Assembly: GCA_937981355.1 (NCBI GenBank)
Contig: CALJPD010000009.1
Location: 1-64,000, forward strand
Length of the DNA stretch: 64,000 bases
Origin: an uncultured Candidatus Saccharibacteria bacterium
Lineage (GTDB): Bacteria; Patescibacteriota; Saccharimonadia; Saccharimonadales; Saccharimonadaceae
Direction of reading: 5' to 3'
This document shows, piece by piece, positions 52,079-61,146 of this stretch. Under the pieces are notes generated by a model. It was not told the DNA's origin and searched no databases. It saw only the letters and a list, made by a program, of their open reading frames with translations. Both the position numbers and the translations under genes were made by a program. Each line of letters begins with the position of its first letter. Position 1 is the stretch's first letter.

Positions 52079-53702
52079 TGAGGTCAAATACCACCTTTAT
52101 ACGATTCGTGTCATTTGGTGCTGATTGTACCCAGAATGGTGAGAACGATACATCGGCCGAGCTCACTCCCTCGATCTTCTCGACATGCGAGCGAATCTCA
52201 GCATAGCGCTTACCCTTAGCATAGTCTTTGAGCTCCGACTCGTCGACTTTGGGACCGATTTTGCCGTTGGTCGTGATAGTCGCATTGTAGGCATTACCAT
52301 TAGCCGAAACATTGGTCACCGAGAGCTTATTGACGCCATTGCTATGGACTTGCTGATTAGCCTTGCCGTCAATTTGCTGCTTGAAGTATGCATCAAGGAA
52401 AATGCCTGCCTCGCGCTTCTCAATCGCCGAGAGGGAGTGCTCCACCGCACCAGTCAGCTGGGCTTTGCCATCGGTTGCTTCGCCGCCCACCTTGACGTTC
52501 GGTTGGATGTCGCTGTCGTTTTGCTTGAAGGTATCATTAAGGATGATATAACTGTCACCATTAAACTGCGAGGCAAGCTCGCGCTTAGCACCATTGCTAT
52601 CGAGTGAACTATTGAGTCTATTCCTCGCCTGCTCAATGTCACTGCGCTGCACTGTGGTAATCGTCTTGTCTGTGCCACCAGAAGTATCATGCGTGAAGGA
52701 AACAGAGAAGCCAGAGGGGCCCTTGGCCGAGCCCGATGCACCATTGTACTTCGTGCCACTCTCTACCGCAGTGACTTCTGTTGTGCGGCCTCGCATGAGG
52801 TCGCCACCCGACGCGTTAGAGTCGAACACCACCGACGATGTCGTTTTGTACTGCATGCCATTTTCGGATGTGATGGTCGTCCCAGCGTCGATCGTCGCTC
52901 CATTGCGCAAGACGTCAAACGAAGCTGGCGTAAAGCGCACCGTCCCCGTTGCTTTTGCACCAACATCTTCTTTGCCAGTGGCAGTGAAGTCGATCGAGAT
53001 GGTTTTGCGCGTTGTCTTGGTTGTTGTCTTGATTGTCCCTTCTTGCAGGTTTGAGCCAAGCGAATCGCCGATTGTAACGCGAGTGCTGAGCGGCAGATCA
53101 GAGGTACGAGCCTTGATAGTGATGGTTGCATGTGGTGCGAAGAAAATCGCCCACACCAAGAAAACGATCAGGACAACGAGTGCCGCACCACCGATCAAGA
53201 GTTTCTTGCGCATTTTGTTGAAATCCGGTACCTTCACCTTCTTCTTGAGGTCTGAGGCAGCCGACGTATCAGCTGCTTTGTCGTCGTCATCTGGCGTCTT
53301 GCGGGTAGCCGAGCGGGTGGCAGGACGAGCCGGTACAGAAGTAGCAGGCGTTACTGGCTCAGGGTCGTCTGGTTCGAGCTCACTACCATCAATGACATCT
53401 TCGTCATCGACCTCGAGCGCTGGGATCTCAGCCATCTCCGGCCGGCTTTGCAATGTCCGCGCCGTGGGGATACTTGCCGAAGCGGCCAAAGTCGAGAGCG
53501 CTTGGTTGCCAGTGATAATGACGAGCCGTTTACCTGCTTGCTCAGCAGCGCGCTGGACGAGCTTGAGGTTGACAGCGCTCTGCATAGCACCAATCCGCTT
53601 GGGTGGCACGAGTGCGACGATTTTTTGTGAGGAGTCCTTCACCTTGCCAATAATGGCGGTAATGTCGTCCTCGGTATCGATATAAATGACATCTTTTTGC
53701 AT
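52068..53702 (-). CDS. Single-pass membrane protein with large outer domain (FtsA/PilM partner)
   Basis: 544 residues. An N-terminal cytosolic domain (DVIYIDTEDDITAIIGKV... VIITGNQALSTLAA) resembles an alpha/beta fold. An acidic and Pro/Ala/Thr linker follows, then a basic stretch, a helix (about 168-190: LLIGGAALVVLIVFLVWAIF) and an outer domain of about 350 residues rich in Thr, Ser and Asn. PHATITIKARTSDLPL after the helix resembles CPR proteins annotated baseplate J-like. It starts directly after the stop of the FtsA/PilM gene (TAAATG), so the two should be equimolar and may interact. Confidence 0.7.
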   Translation of the reverse strand: MQKDVIYIDTEDDITAIIGKVKDSSQKIVALVPPKRIGAMQSAVNLKLVQRAAEQAGKRLVIITGNQALSTLAASASIPTARTLQSRPEMAEIPALEVDDEDVIDGSELEPDDPEPVTPATSVPARPATRSATRKTPDDDDKAADTSAASDLKKKVKVPDFNKMRKKLLIGGAALVVLIVFLVWAIFFAPHATITIKARTSDLPLSTRVTIGDSLGSNLQEGTIKTTTKTTRKTISIDFTATGKEDVGAKATGTVRFTPASFDVLRNGATIDAGTTITSENGMQYKTTSSVVFDSNASGGDLMRGRTTEVTAVESGTKYNGASGSAKGPSGFSVSFTHDTSGGTDKTITTVQRSDIEQARNRLNSSLDSNGAKRELASQFNGDSYIILNDTFKQNDSDIQPNVKVGGEATDGKAQLTGAVEHSLSAIEKREAGIFLDAYFKQQIDGKANQQVHSNGVNKLSVTNVSANGNAYNATITTNGKIGPKVDESELKDYAKGKRYAEIRSHVEKIEGVSSADVSFSPFWVQSAPNDTNRIKVVFDLNEQ

Positions 53703-54965
53703 TTAGATCCTCAACATTTTATTCAATTTATTGCGTAGTGTTTCTGTTTCGCTTGCCCCAATCATCGTATCGTAGCCCACACGCAGGAGGCCCATCGCGG
53801 TGATAAATGAGTGGTCGCTGACCTTGTTCGTCAGGTCGACCACACCCGAGACGTCACTGGGCTTAATATGCTGCACCACTGGCCGGCGCGTGAAGGGGAG
53901 GTCGGTATACCAATCGCGCGTCTCGAGGGCTTTCACCAGTGGCTTGAGGCTTGCCCCACCACCGCAGAGCAAGATACGATTAGGCAAGTGATCAACCGAG
54001 CTAAATTCGCTAAGAGCAAGATCGACTCCTGCTAACCAGACATCGAGAGTTTTATCAATTGCAGTATCAAAATGCTGCTTAAGCTCTTGTTTCATTTGCT
54101 CGTGATTAGTCGCAACCTTGAGCTTCTCAGCCTCGCTGTAGCTAATGGCACACTCGTTGGCAATCGTATTGGTAAAGCTGCGCCCACCAATGCCAAACAT
54201 CCGCGTCCCTTCCACGCCACCATCATTTACTACCGCAATGTCTGTTGTGCCACCACCAACGTCGGCAAGAATAGCCGTAAATGAGCTATTCGCATCTGTA
54301 CCTAGTACGCTCCGGCTCACCGCAAAGGGCTCGGCCGCCACCGCCACGAGGTCGAGCGCCAGCTCATCAGCCACGCGCTCGAGCGCGCCAATGTGCACCA
54401 TAGGAGCAAAAGCAGTGTAGATCTGCACCGCTACGTCCTTACCTTGAAAACTAATCGGGTTGCTGACCTTGTAGCCATCAATGTGAATGCTGACGAGTGC
54501 GGAGTTGACGAGCTTTACCTCTACGTCTTGGTTACCCGTCTCGAGAGCGATCTGCCGCTGCGCCTTGATGGCAGCTCGGTCTTGCACCTTCTCGATGATG
54601 AATTCCATTTCAGTCTCATCTAGTGGACGGTCGGGCTGTGGCCGGCGGTAGCGGATGGTGTTCGTCACACCCTTCACAAGCTCACCAGCAATGCCAATCA
54701 CTGCACGGCGCGCCTGTATGCCAGCCTCAGACTCGGCTTGGGCCAGAGCATCTTCGCAGTTGCGCACGACTGCGGCGATGTCGGCAATCGCACCAGAGTG
54801 CATATCGCTGCGGTCTTGGTGCTTGCGCCCCACACCAATAATCTCAATCTCCTCACCGTTAACCCGGGCAAGCAGCGCCTTAACGTACTCTGTCCCAATA
54901 TCAAGACCAACGAGGCATTCGCTAGCGCTGTTATCTGCTCGGGTAAGAAATCGATCGAAAACCAT
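53703..54965 (-). CDS. FtsA/PilM-type actin-like ATPase
   Basis: 420 residues with the actin fold: phosphate-1 LVGLDIGTEYVKALLA, an SHS2/1C-like insert after VIGIAGELVKGV, phosphate-2 LADVGGGTTDIAVV and adenosine motif ILLCGGGASLKPLVKAL. FtsA tethers FtsZ at division, while PilM forms the cytosolic ring of type IV pili. The partner membrane protein downstream favours a PilM-like ring but does not prove it. No C-terminal amphipathic helix is obvious (end LRNKLNKMLRI is short and basic). TATAAT ends 10 nt before ATG 54965. Confidence 0.85.
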   Translation of the reverse strand: MVFDRFLTRADNSASECLVGLDIGTEYVKALLARVNGEEIEIIGVGRKHQDRSDMHSGAIADIAAVVRNCEDALAQAESEAGIQARRAVIGIAGELVKGVTNTIRYRRPQPDRPLDETEMEFIIEKVQDRAAIKAQRQIALETGNQDVEVKLVNSALVSIHIDGYKVSNPISFQGKDVAVQIYTAFAPMVHIGALERVADELALDLVAVAAEPFAVSRSVLGTDANSSFTAILADVGGGTTDIAVVNDGGVEGTRMFGIGGRSFTNTIANECAISYSEAEKLKVATNHEQMKQELKQHFDTAIDKTLDVWLAGVDLALSEFSSVDHLPNRILLCGGGASLKPLVKALETRDWYTDLPFTRRPVVQHIKPSDVSGVVDLTNKVSDHSFITAMGLLRVGYDTMIGASETETLRNKLNKMLRI

Positions 54966-55120
54966 AATCGTCTCTATTATATACCATATACAGGCCTGCC
55001 TGCTAGCCCTAAACGGTGATTATTGGCGAATTTATGATGAAATGGTTCATTTTGCATCAAGCACTGCAAGTGTCGTTATCGAGAAACATTGCAGAAACAT
55101 CATACAGTGGTAGTACCTTC

Positions 55121-55150
55121 TTGACAAAACAGAGGTAACCACTGTACAAT
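55121..55150 (+). promoter_or_regulatory. Promoter of the 280-aa hypothetical gene
   Basis: TTGACA (55121-55126), an 18-bp spacer and TACAAT (55145-55150), with the ATG 9 nt later. Confidence 0.7.
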
Positions 55151-55159
55151 ACGCCTACT

Positions 55160-56002
55160 ATGACCAATCGCGAACCAGTCGATGCCGTGCCTATCGGCAT
55201 CTTTCCACTTGAGAACTACGAGCCAACCAAACATACCCTGCTTGGCCGTCACCTGTACAAAACGGTCGCAGCGCTTGAAGCGCACCATGCCACGCCCGAC
55301 GAAACAACGATAGTCTACCAAGCTCCCTTTGGGCGCTATAACGAAGGCGGCACATTGGCTGTTGACCTCACAGCTGATGCCACTGGCCTGACCGCTGGCC
55401 AGCTCGCCCTTGCCGACCCTGATAAGCATCATTCTTTTGCACTAACACTGGCGGATAATCGGCAATACTGGTATAGCCGGACCGACCCCAGCCAGATGCC
55501 TATCACTCACAACCACGTGGCACGCTTACTCGACCGCTCGCGCCCGCTTGGCCATGATTCGGAGTTATTTAGATGGTATGCAACCAACCGCGGCACAACT
55601 GCTGCCGACCTCCAGACTCTTCTTGACGAAGCGGTCCTCCCTACGGTTAATCCTGAGCAAGTTCGCCGCGATGCGACCTACTGCTATAATGATATTATTC
55701 TCAAAGGCGAACAGTGGTCTGGTGTGCGTCTTGCACTGACAATACGTCGGCTTGGCCAGCTTGCTATGGGCACTACAGCAAACCTAGAAATACCCTACAG
55801 TTGTGATGAGCTCGACACACCAGTGACTTGCCGTATTACCAGTGACGACTTAGAATATACCATGCTTGCCTGCTTTTATGATCATAACGAAACAACCTCG
55901 CAGCGCCGCCGCACATACGTTGAACCAGACATCGCAGAGCTAGGTAACGCCATCGCCCAGCTAACAGAGGATATGATTGCTGAGCGCTGCGCTCTCCAGT
56001 AG
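55160..56002 (+). CDS. Hypothetical protein (280 aa)
   Basis: Not recognised. Cytosolic, no helix or signal. The middle has GRYNEGGTLAVDLTADATGL and DRSRPLGHDSELFRWYA. The C-terminal half (ILKGEQWSGVRLALTIRRLG, then LEIPYSCDELDTPVTCRI) looks like a folded alpha/beta domain. It is strongly expressed by its consensus promoter and ends in a convergent terminator shared with alaS. Confidence 0.65.
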   Translation: MTNREPVDAVPIGIFPLENYEPTKHTLLGRHLYKTVAALEAHHATPDETTIVYQAPFGRYNEGGTLAVDLTADATGLTAGQLALADPDKHHSFALTLADNRQYWYSRTDPSQMPITHNHVARLLDRSRPLGHDSELFRWYATNRGTTAADLQTLLDEAVLPTVNPEQVRRDATYCYNDIILKGEQWSGVRLALTIRRLGQLAMGTTANLEIPYSCDELDTPVTCRITSDDLEYTMLACFYDHNETTSQRRRTYVEPDIAELGNAIAQLTEDMIAERCALQ

Positions 56003-56044
56003 GGCGTACCCTCTCTTCTGCGCCCTTGTAGGTGTTATGACGCT

Positions 56045-56089
56045 AACAAATACAACACCAGCACATATGTTGCTGGTGTTGTATTTGTT
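56045..56089. terminator. Convergent bidirectional terminator
   Basis: A perfect 19-bp stem (56045-56063 with 56071-56089) around a CATATGT loop, between the convergent 280-aa gene and alaS. The plus side ends in TGTTTATTTC. Confidence 0.85.
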
Positions 56090-56111
56090 TATTTCTGATT
56101 ATCTACTAATG

Positions 56112-57995
56112 CTAACGCAACACCGCTTTTATCCGGCGGACACCGGCTGAGCTTGACTCTTCCTTAGTGATCTTGAAGCGCATGCCATCTTCGGCCAAGA
56201 TGCCGGTGTGCTCGACGTGCGGGCCCCCGCACACTTCGAAGCTCACGCGCTCATCACCTTCGCCGATAGAATAGACCTTGACGGTATCGCCGTAGCGTTC
56301 GCCAAAGGCACCGATTGCACCGAGCTTCAGTGCTTCATCGGTTGGGTATACGGCAAAGCTAACGGGCAAGTCTGCCTCAATCCAGGCATTAACTTGATCT
56401 TCCACTGCTTGCTTCTCCTCCGGGGTGAGCTTGTCGTGGTTGAAGTCGAAGCGCAGGCGTTGAGCGGTGATATTGCTCCCATGCTGTTGCAGATCTGGTG
56501 CTTTCAATACCGTGCGCAGCGCCGCCCCGAGCAGGTGCGTTGCTGTGTGGTATTTGAGATGAATTGGGTCGTGACCTTCTAGCCCACCACTAAATTGCCC
56601 TTTGCGCGCCGTCTTGGAGCGCTGGCGCTGCTCGGCCATCTTGGCGTCAAATTCTGCTCGCCAGTCCTCAGAGAGCGAAATCCCTTGCTTGTATGCCTCC
56701 TCTGTACTGAGCTCTACTGGGAAGCCAAAGGTATCATATAGCGTAAATAACTCCGCGCCAGTCAGGCCATCTGCGACATACTGCTGCATCTGTTTGAGCC
56801 CCTTGCGAAGCGTCTGCCGGAAGGCTTTTTCTTCCTTGGCGAGCACGGCGATGATCTGTTCGCGCGCTGCTTTGACCTCTGGGAAGTCTGCCTCGTATAG
56901 GTCGGCAATCACCGGCACCACTGCTTCAAGAAAGTTCTGCTCAATGCCAAGGTCGAAGCTGTAGCGGATAGCCCGTCGCAAGAGGCGGCGCATCACATAG
57001 CCCTGCTCCTTGTTGCTCGGGATGCAGCCATCAACCGCCATGAAGGTGGCCGCTCGCAGGTGGTCAGCAATCACCCGCATACTCTCGGTATGCGAGGTGT
57101 AGCTCTTGCCACTAAGCTGCTCAAGCTTGCTGATAATAGGCCACATCAGGCTAATCTTAAAGACATCGGGGTCGTTATTAGCCGCAGCCGCAATGCGCTC
57201 CAGGCCAGAGCCGTGGTCGATATTCGGCTTATCTAGTGGAACAAACTGTCCCTCGGCTACCTTCTTGTATGCCATAAAGACGTTGTTGCCGATCTCCATA
57301 AAGCGTCCGCAGTCGCAGTTAGGATGGCAGTGCTCACCAAACTTCGGGTCGTGCTCGATGAAGTCAAACTCATAAAACATCTCGCTGTCTGGCCCACATG
57401 GGTCACCGACTGGTGTTGTCTCGGGTCCGCCATTGCGACTCCACCAGTTTTTGCTGCCGTCATAGTAGAAGATGCGCTCACCTGGCTGGATGCCACGGGC
57501 CGCACCGCGCTCTTCGCTGCCGATATCGGCACTTTTCGCTTCGATCCCTTTTTCGGCAAATTTCTGCCGCCACAGCTCGGCTGCTTCGGTGTCTTTGGCA
57601 ATGTTGTACTCAGGCGCACCAATGAAACACGTTACATACAGGCGATTCGGGTCGAGCCCTACTTCCTCGGTGAGGAATGTCCACATCCAAGTAATCTGCT
57701 CTTTCTTAAAGTAGTCACCCAAGCTCCAGTTACCGAGCATCTCAAAGAAGGTAGTGTGGCGATTGTCACCAATATCGTCAATGTCTTGAGCACGCAAGCA
57801 CGTCTGCGAGTCGGCGATGCGCTTGCCCTGTGGGTGTGTCTCACCCAGCAGATATGGGATCATCGGCTGCATGCCCGCACCAGTAAAGAGCGTCGTCGGG
57901 TCGTCGGTTAGGATGAGCGGGGCCCGCTTGATAATGGCGTGCTGCTGCTTGGCATAAAATTCGAGGTATTTGTTGCGGATATCTTGAGCATTCAT
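56112..57995 (-). CDS. alaS: Alanine--tRNA ligase, C-Ala-less form
   Basis: Charges tRNA-Ala. The class II catalytic core (TGAGMQPMIPYL; GNWSLGDYF; DHGSGLERIAA) covers about 1-400. The editing domain has HTATHLLGAALR (HxxxH) and CGGPHVEHTG (Cys and His of the zinc site). At 627 residues the protein ends right after the editing domain. The 200-residue C-terminal DHHA1/C-Ala part of standard AlaRS is missing, as in other reduced genomes. The extended -10 TGCTATAAT ends 7 nt before ATG 57995 (leaderless). Confidence 0.97.
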   Translation of the reverse strand: MNAQDIRNKYLEFYAKQQHAIIKRAPLILTDDPTTLFTGAGMQPMIPYLLGETHPQGKRIADSQTCLRAQDIDDIGDNRHTTFFEMLGNWSLGDYFKKEQITWMWTFLTEEVGLDPNRLYVTCFIGAPEYNIAKDTEAAELWRQKFAEKGIEAKSADIGSEERGAARGIQPGERIFYYDGSKNWWSRNGGPETTPVGDPCGPDSEMFYEFDFIEHDPKFGEHCHPNCDCGRFMEIGNNVFMAYKKVAEGQFVPLDKPNIDHGSGLERIAAAANNDPDVFKISLMWPIISKLEQLSGKSYTSHTESMRVIADHLRAATFMAVDGCIPSNKEQGYVMRRLLRRAIRYSFDLGIEQNFLEAVVPVIADLYEADFPEVKAAREQIIAVLAKEEKAFRQTLRKGLKQMQQYVADGLTGAELFTLYDTFGFPVELSTEEAYKQGISLSEDWRAEFDAKMAEQRQRSKTARKGQFSGGLEGHDPIHLKYHTATHLLGAALRTVLKAPDLQQHGSNITAQRLRFDFNHDKLTPEEKQAVEDQVNAWIEADLPVSFAVYPTDEALKLGAIGAFGERYGDTVKVYSIGEGDERVSFEVCGGPHVEHTGILAEDGMRFKITKEESSSAGVRRIKAVLR

Positions 57996-58096
57996 AGGGG
58001 GTATTATAGCACGGACACACTACCCCGTGCATCTTTGGTGGCGTGATTATAAAAGCTCTCCATAACGAAGTGTGATGCTACTGAAACACTACTATA

Positions 58097-58128
58097 CAAA
58101 AATCGACTCATTCAAGAGCCGATTTTTG
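58097..58128 (-). terminator. Intrinsic terminator of the surface protein gene
   Basis: CAAAAATCG (58097-58105) pairs with CGATTTTTG (58120-58128), with inner CTC/GAG, just after the stop at 58140 (minus strand). The T-run is part of the stem. Confidence 0.7.
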
Positions 58129-58139
58129 CGCAATCGTAC

Positions 58140-59252
58140 TTATTTCTCATGTTTGAAAAGCTTGTTGCGACGGTGCCACAGGCCAATTGCCCCACCAATG
58201 AGAGCAATACCTGCCCCACCGAGAAGCCAGAGGTTGGCACCCGTGTCGGCAAGTGCGGCTGCTACAGGATGTGCCTGATCGGGCGTGTGGGCTGCCGTCT
58301 TGGGTGCGGCGGCAGCTTGCCGTGGTTGTTGTGGTTGCAGCGCAGTGCGGATTGCGTCAACCCGCCGCTGCAGTGCCGCCTTGACTGCATTATCTTTGAC
58401 AGTATCGACCACTGCTTGGGTTGTTGCAAGCAATGCAAGATCCGGCTTAGCTTCGAGTGCATCAACAGCTTGCGTGGCTGTCTTTTGGCGTGCTTGATCC
58501 TCCTGGATGGCTGTAGCTATAGCAGTGGTGAGCGCCTTCGTCGCTTTGCTAAGCTCTGGCGTTGTGGTTGCTTTGAGATTTGCGAGGCGATCTGCCTCTG
58601 TCGCTGCTGCAGCAACGTCCTTGTCTGCTGCGACGTAGGCTGGCGCAGCAGCAAGCTCTTGCTTGGCTTTGTCGTAGTCGGTGTGGTCGACGCGGAGGTC
58701 ATCGATTGCTTGCTGAAGCTCTTGCAATGCTTTGTCGATCATAGCCTGAGGAGATGTCTCATCAGCCACCACGGCACGGGCAATAACCTGTTTGGATATT
58801 GCCTCCGCCCTGGTGTGTGGGCTGTAGCCATCCAGCACCATCGGCTCAGCTAGCTTCGCTTCGAGCTTTTCAGTAGTTGTGATCTCTACCTCGCGCGTTA
58901 CCTCTGCTTTATTGTTGGCATTATCGACCGCACGGTAAGTGATTGTATATATGCCTGGTTTTGGGTTTGCAAGGTCAAGGTTTTTTGCGTCGATAACCAC
59001 GCCATCGCTATTAACACCTGTTCCGTCCGCCCCATCATTCGCTGCCACAGTACGCACAGCATCGGCAATTGAGCGACCCGCTCGCGCCACGAGCTTCTCT
59101 GGCTTGGCTGGCGTAAAGACTGGTGCGGTAGTGTCAGCATCAGCATACGCCTGATGCGCCACAAGCTGCGGCCCCACAAGCCCAATGCCACTAACGACGA
59201 CTGCCGCCGCAGCAATAATTCTCATCCGAGAGTGAGTGTGTTTTACCCTCAT
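58140..59252 (-). CDS. LPxTG-like surface protein (LADTG anchor)
   Basis: 370 residues. A signal peptide (about 1-38, ending AHQAYA), then an Ig-like domain (PGIYTITYRAVDNANNKAEV) like bacterial HYR/BIG folds. A long helical region (about 130-310) has FIVAR-like repeats (QAMIDKALQELQQAIDDL), and a Pro/Gln linker follows. LADTG then lies before a helix (LWLLGGAGIALIGGAIGLW) and a basic tail (HRRNKLFKHEK). This is a full cell-wall sorting signal, so a sortase is expected elsewhere. The promoter is consensus and AAGGGGG precedes ATG 59252. It may mediate contact with a host cell (inference). Confidence 0.88.
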   Translation of the reverse strand: MRVKHTHSRMRIIAAAAVVVSGIGLVGPQLVAHQAYADADTTAPVFTPAKPEKLVARAGRSIADAVRTVAANDGADGTGVNSDGVVIDAKNLDLANPKPGIYTITYRAVDNANNKAEVTREVEITTTEKLEAKLAEPMVLDGYSPHTRAEAISKQVIARAVVADETSPQAMIDKALQELQQAIDDLRVDHTDYDKAKQELAAAPAYVAADKDVAAAATEADRLANLKATTTPELSKATKALTTAIATAIQEDQARQKTATQAVDALEAKPDLALLATTQAVVDTVKDNAVKAALQRRVDAIRTALQPQQPRQAAAAPKTAAHTPDQAHPVAAALADTGANLWLLGGAGIALIGGAIGLWHRRNKLFKHEK

Positions 59253-59284
59253 AATAATCCCCCTTATGGTTGTCTATAAGTGTC

Positions 59285-59314
59285 AGTATACGAAACTGCT
59301 GTTTGGGTTGTCAA
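59285..59314 (-). promoter_or_regulatory. Strong promoter of the surface protein gene
   Basis: On the minus strand TTGACA (59314-59309), an 18-bp spacer and TATACT (59290-59285), about 32 nt upstream of the ATG, followed by a leader with AAGGGGG. Confidence 0.75.
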
Positions 59315-59425
59315 CAGAGTTACTTCTGAATGGTCGTGCGATATATTTCCTGCTACTTAAAGGGAAAATACATGCCTTGCAGAATAGCCTCTCTGTTTTC
59401 ACTCATTATTGAGGTAATAAAGCAG

Positions 59426-60544
59426 CTATAAAGCCACGGAATCGACGACAATCCCTCCGCCAAGACACTCTGTCCCGCGGTAGATCACGGCTGACTGGCC
59501 AGCTGCCACGGCCCGCTCAGGGTCACTGAGGTGGAGGGTGGCTTGGGCCTGAGCTGGGTCATACTGCAACGTGCATGGCCTCAGCTGGCCACGGTGGCGC
59601 AGGCGGACGGTCAGCTGGTCGCTCGCCGCTGGTGCACCATGAATCCAATGCAGATCACCTACCAGCACATCATGACGCCACATTGCTTCATCATTCATAT
59701 TGCGGCTCACGTATACTACATTTGCTGCCATGTCCTTACCGACAACGTAATAGGGCAAGCCGCCGCCGACATCCAGCCCATGGCGCTGGCCCAGGGTGTA
59801 AAAGATCGCACCATCGTGCTGGCCTAGCACTGCCCCCGTTTGCTTGTCGATAATATCGCCCGGGCGAGTGGATACATACTGACTTAGGAAGTCTCGCATG
59901 CCAACATTACCAACAAAGCACACTCCCATCGATTCCTGCTTGCGCGCTGTCCAGAGGCCACGCTCACTGGCCATGTGCCGCACCTGCTGCTTGGTATAGC
60001 CACCAAGTGGGAAGAGTGTGTGCTGGAGCGCATCACTCGTCACGCGGTAGAGGAAGTAGGTCTGGTCTTTCGCTACGTCGATCGCGCGGTAGAGGCGATC
60101 AGGCTGGAATGAATGTTCTTGACTAGTCGCCGCGCTGCCATCCTCTGCACATGTGCCACCAGTCTGCGCATAATGGCCAGTAGCAATGAGGTCAGCCCCA
60201 CGCTCGCGCGCTGTATCGAGAAAGAGCCGAAACTTAATCTCTTGATTGCACATAATGTCGGGGTTAGGCGTGCGCCCAGCTTGGTACTCGGCTAGCATGT
60301 AGTCTACCACCTTGTGCTTGTAGTCGTGCTCAAAATCAAAAACGATAAAGTCGATACCCAGCTGCACCGCGACCCGCTTGGCATCAGCTAAGTCTTCCGC
60401 CCAGGGACACTGCATACCAGGTAGGTCTTGGCTCCAGTTTTTCATATACACACCGGTCACGTCGTAGCCCTGCTCAACCAGCAGTACTGCAGTGAGACTG
60501 CTGTCCACCCCACCACTCATCCCGACAAAGACACGCTGCGTCAT
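59426..60544 (-). CDS. mnmA: tRNA-specific 2-thiouridylase
   Basis: Makes 2-thiouridine at wobble position 34. PP-loop GMSGGVDSS (residues 8-16), MQCPW with the first catalytic-region Cys, GHYAQ, KDQTYFLYR, and the persulphide Cys in GVCFVGN. The C-terminal beta domain is complete. At 372 residues it is normal. ATG 60544 overlaps the upstream stop (ATGA). Sulphur would come from the desulfurase two genes upstream in the same operon. Confidence 0.97.
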   Translation of the reverse strand: MTQRVFVGMSGGVDSSLTAVLLVEQGYDVTGVYMKNWSQDLPGMQCPWAEDLADAKRVAVQLGIDFIVFDFEHDYKHKVVDYMLAEYQAGRTPNPDIMCNQEIKFRLFLDTARERGADLIATGHYAQTGGTCAEDGSAATSQEHSFQPDRLYRAIDVAKDQTYFLYRVTSDALQHTLFPLGGYTKQQVRHMASERGLWTARKQESMGVCFVGNVGMRDFLSQYVSTRPGDIIDKQTGAVLGQHDGAIFYTLGQRHGLDVGGGLPYYVVGKDMAANVVYVSRNMNDEAMWRHDVLVGDLHWIHGAPAASDQLTVRLRHRGQLRPCTLQYDPAQAQATLHLSDPERAVAAGQSAVIYRGTECLGGGIVVDSVAL

Positions 60545-61146
60545 GGTTGCACCGCCTTAAACCAGCCAATCTTCACCAACTCTTCGATCGTCAGCTGCCA
60601 GCCACTTGGCGTGAGCCACCAGGTGTCTGACCATTGTTTGTCGGTAGCTACAGGGTGGCTGCGCATGGCAATGTGCGGCACATACTGGCCAAACTCCAGT
60701 GCAACGCGGCGCGAGTGGTAGGCACTGGTGACAAGAATGATGGAGTCGATATTCTTTTGACGGAGGAGCTGGCCAGTTTTTTTGGCATTTTGGCGGGTGG
60801 TTTCGCTTAGTTCCTCGGTGAGGATGGCACGGTCGGGCACACCAGCCGCCACAGCTTGGCGGCGCATTGCCTCGGCATTGCTGGGGCCAGTCTTATCGGC
60901 GGCAGCACCTGAGAAGACGATGAAGCGTGCCCATCCATTTTGGTAGAGGCGAATCGCTTCGGCGGTGCGGGCCTGGGTATCGCCGCCACTCACTGCCACA
61001 ATGGCATCAGCAGCGTGGCACTGCTCGGGGCTGCTCGGGGCTGCTTGGCACGCAGCAAGGTCGTCGCGCGTCAGCCAGCGCCCACCAAGCCAAACGAGGA
61101 GCATCAGGGCGATAAATATCCCGGCAAGCCAGCGTAATAACTTCAC
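60541..61146 (-). CDS. DUF218 (SanA/YdcF-like) membrane protein
   Basis: 201 residues with one N-terminal helix (about 8-23) and the DUF218 fold: AIVAVSGGDTQARTAEAIRL, LSETTRQNAKKTGQLL, and SIILVTSAYHSRRVALEFGQ. Family members are linked to envelope integrity. The start is GTG 61146, overlapping the desulfurase stop (GTGA) with GGGAGG upstream. A longer frame from 61218 would run inside the desulfurase. It sits between two tRNA-thiolation genes, though no link in function is known. Confidence 0.87.
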   Translation of the reverse strand: MKLLRWLAGIFIALMLLVWLGGRWLTRDDLAACQAAPSSPEQCHAADAIVAVSGGDTQARTAEAIRLYQNGWARFIVFSGAAADKTGPSNAEAMRRQAVAAGVPDRAILTEELSETTRQNAKKTGQLLRQKNIDSIILVTSAYHSRRVALEFGQYVPHIAMRSHPVATDKQWSDTWWLTPSGWQLTIEELVKIGWFKAVQP

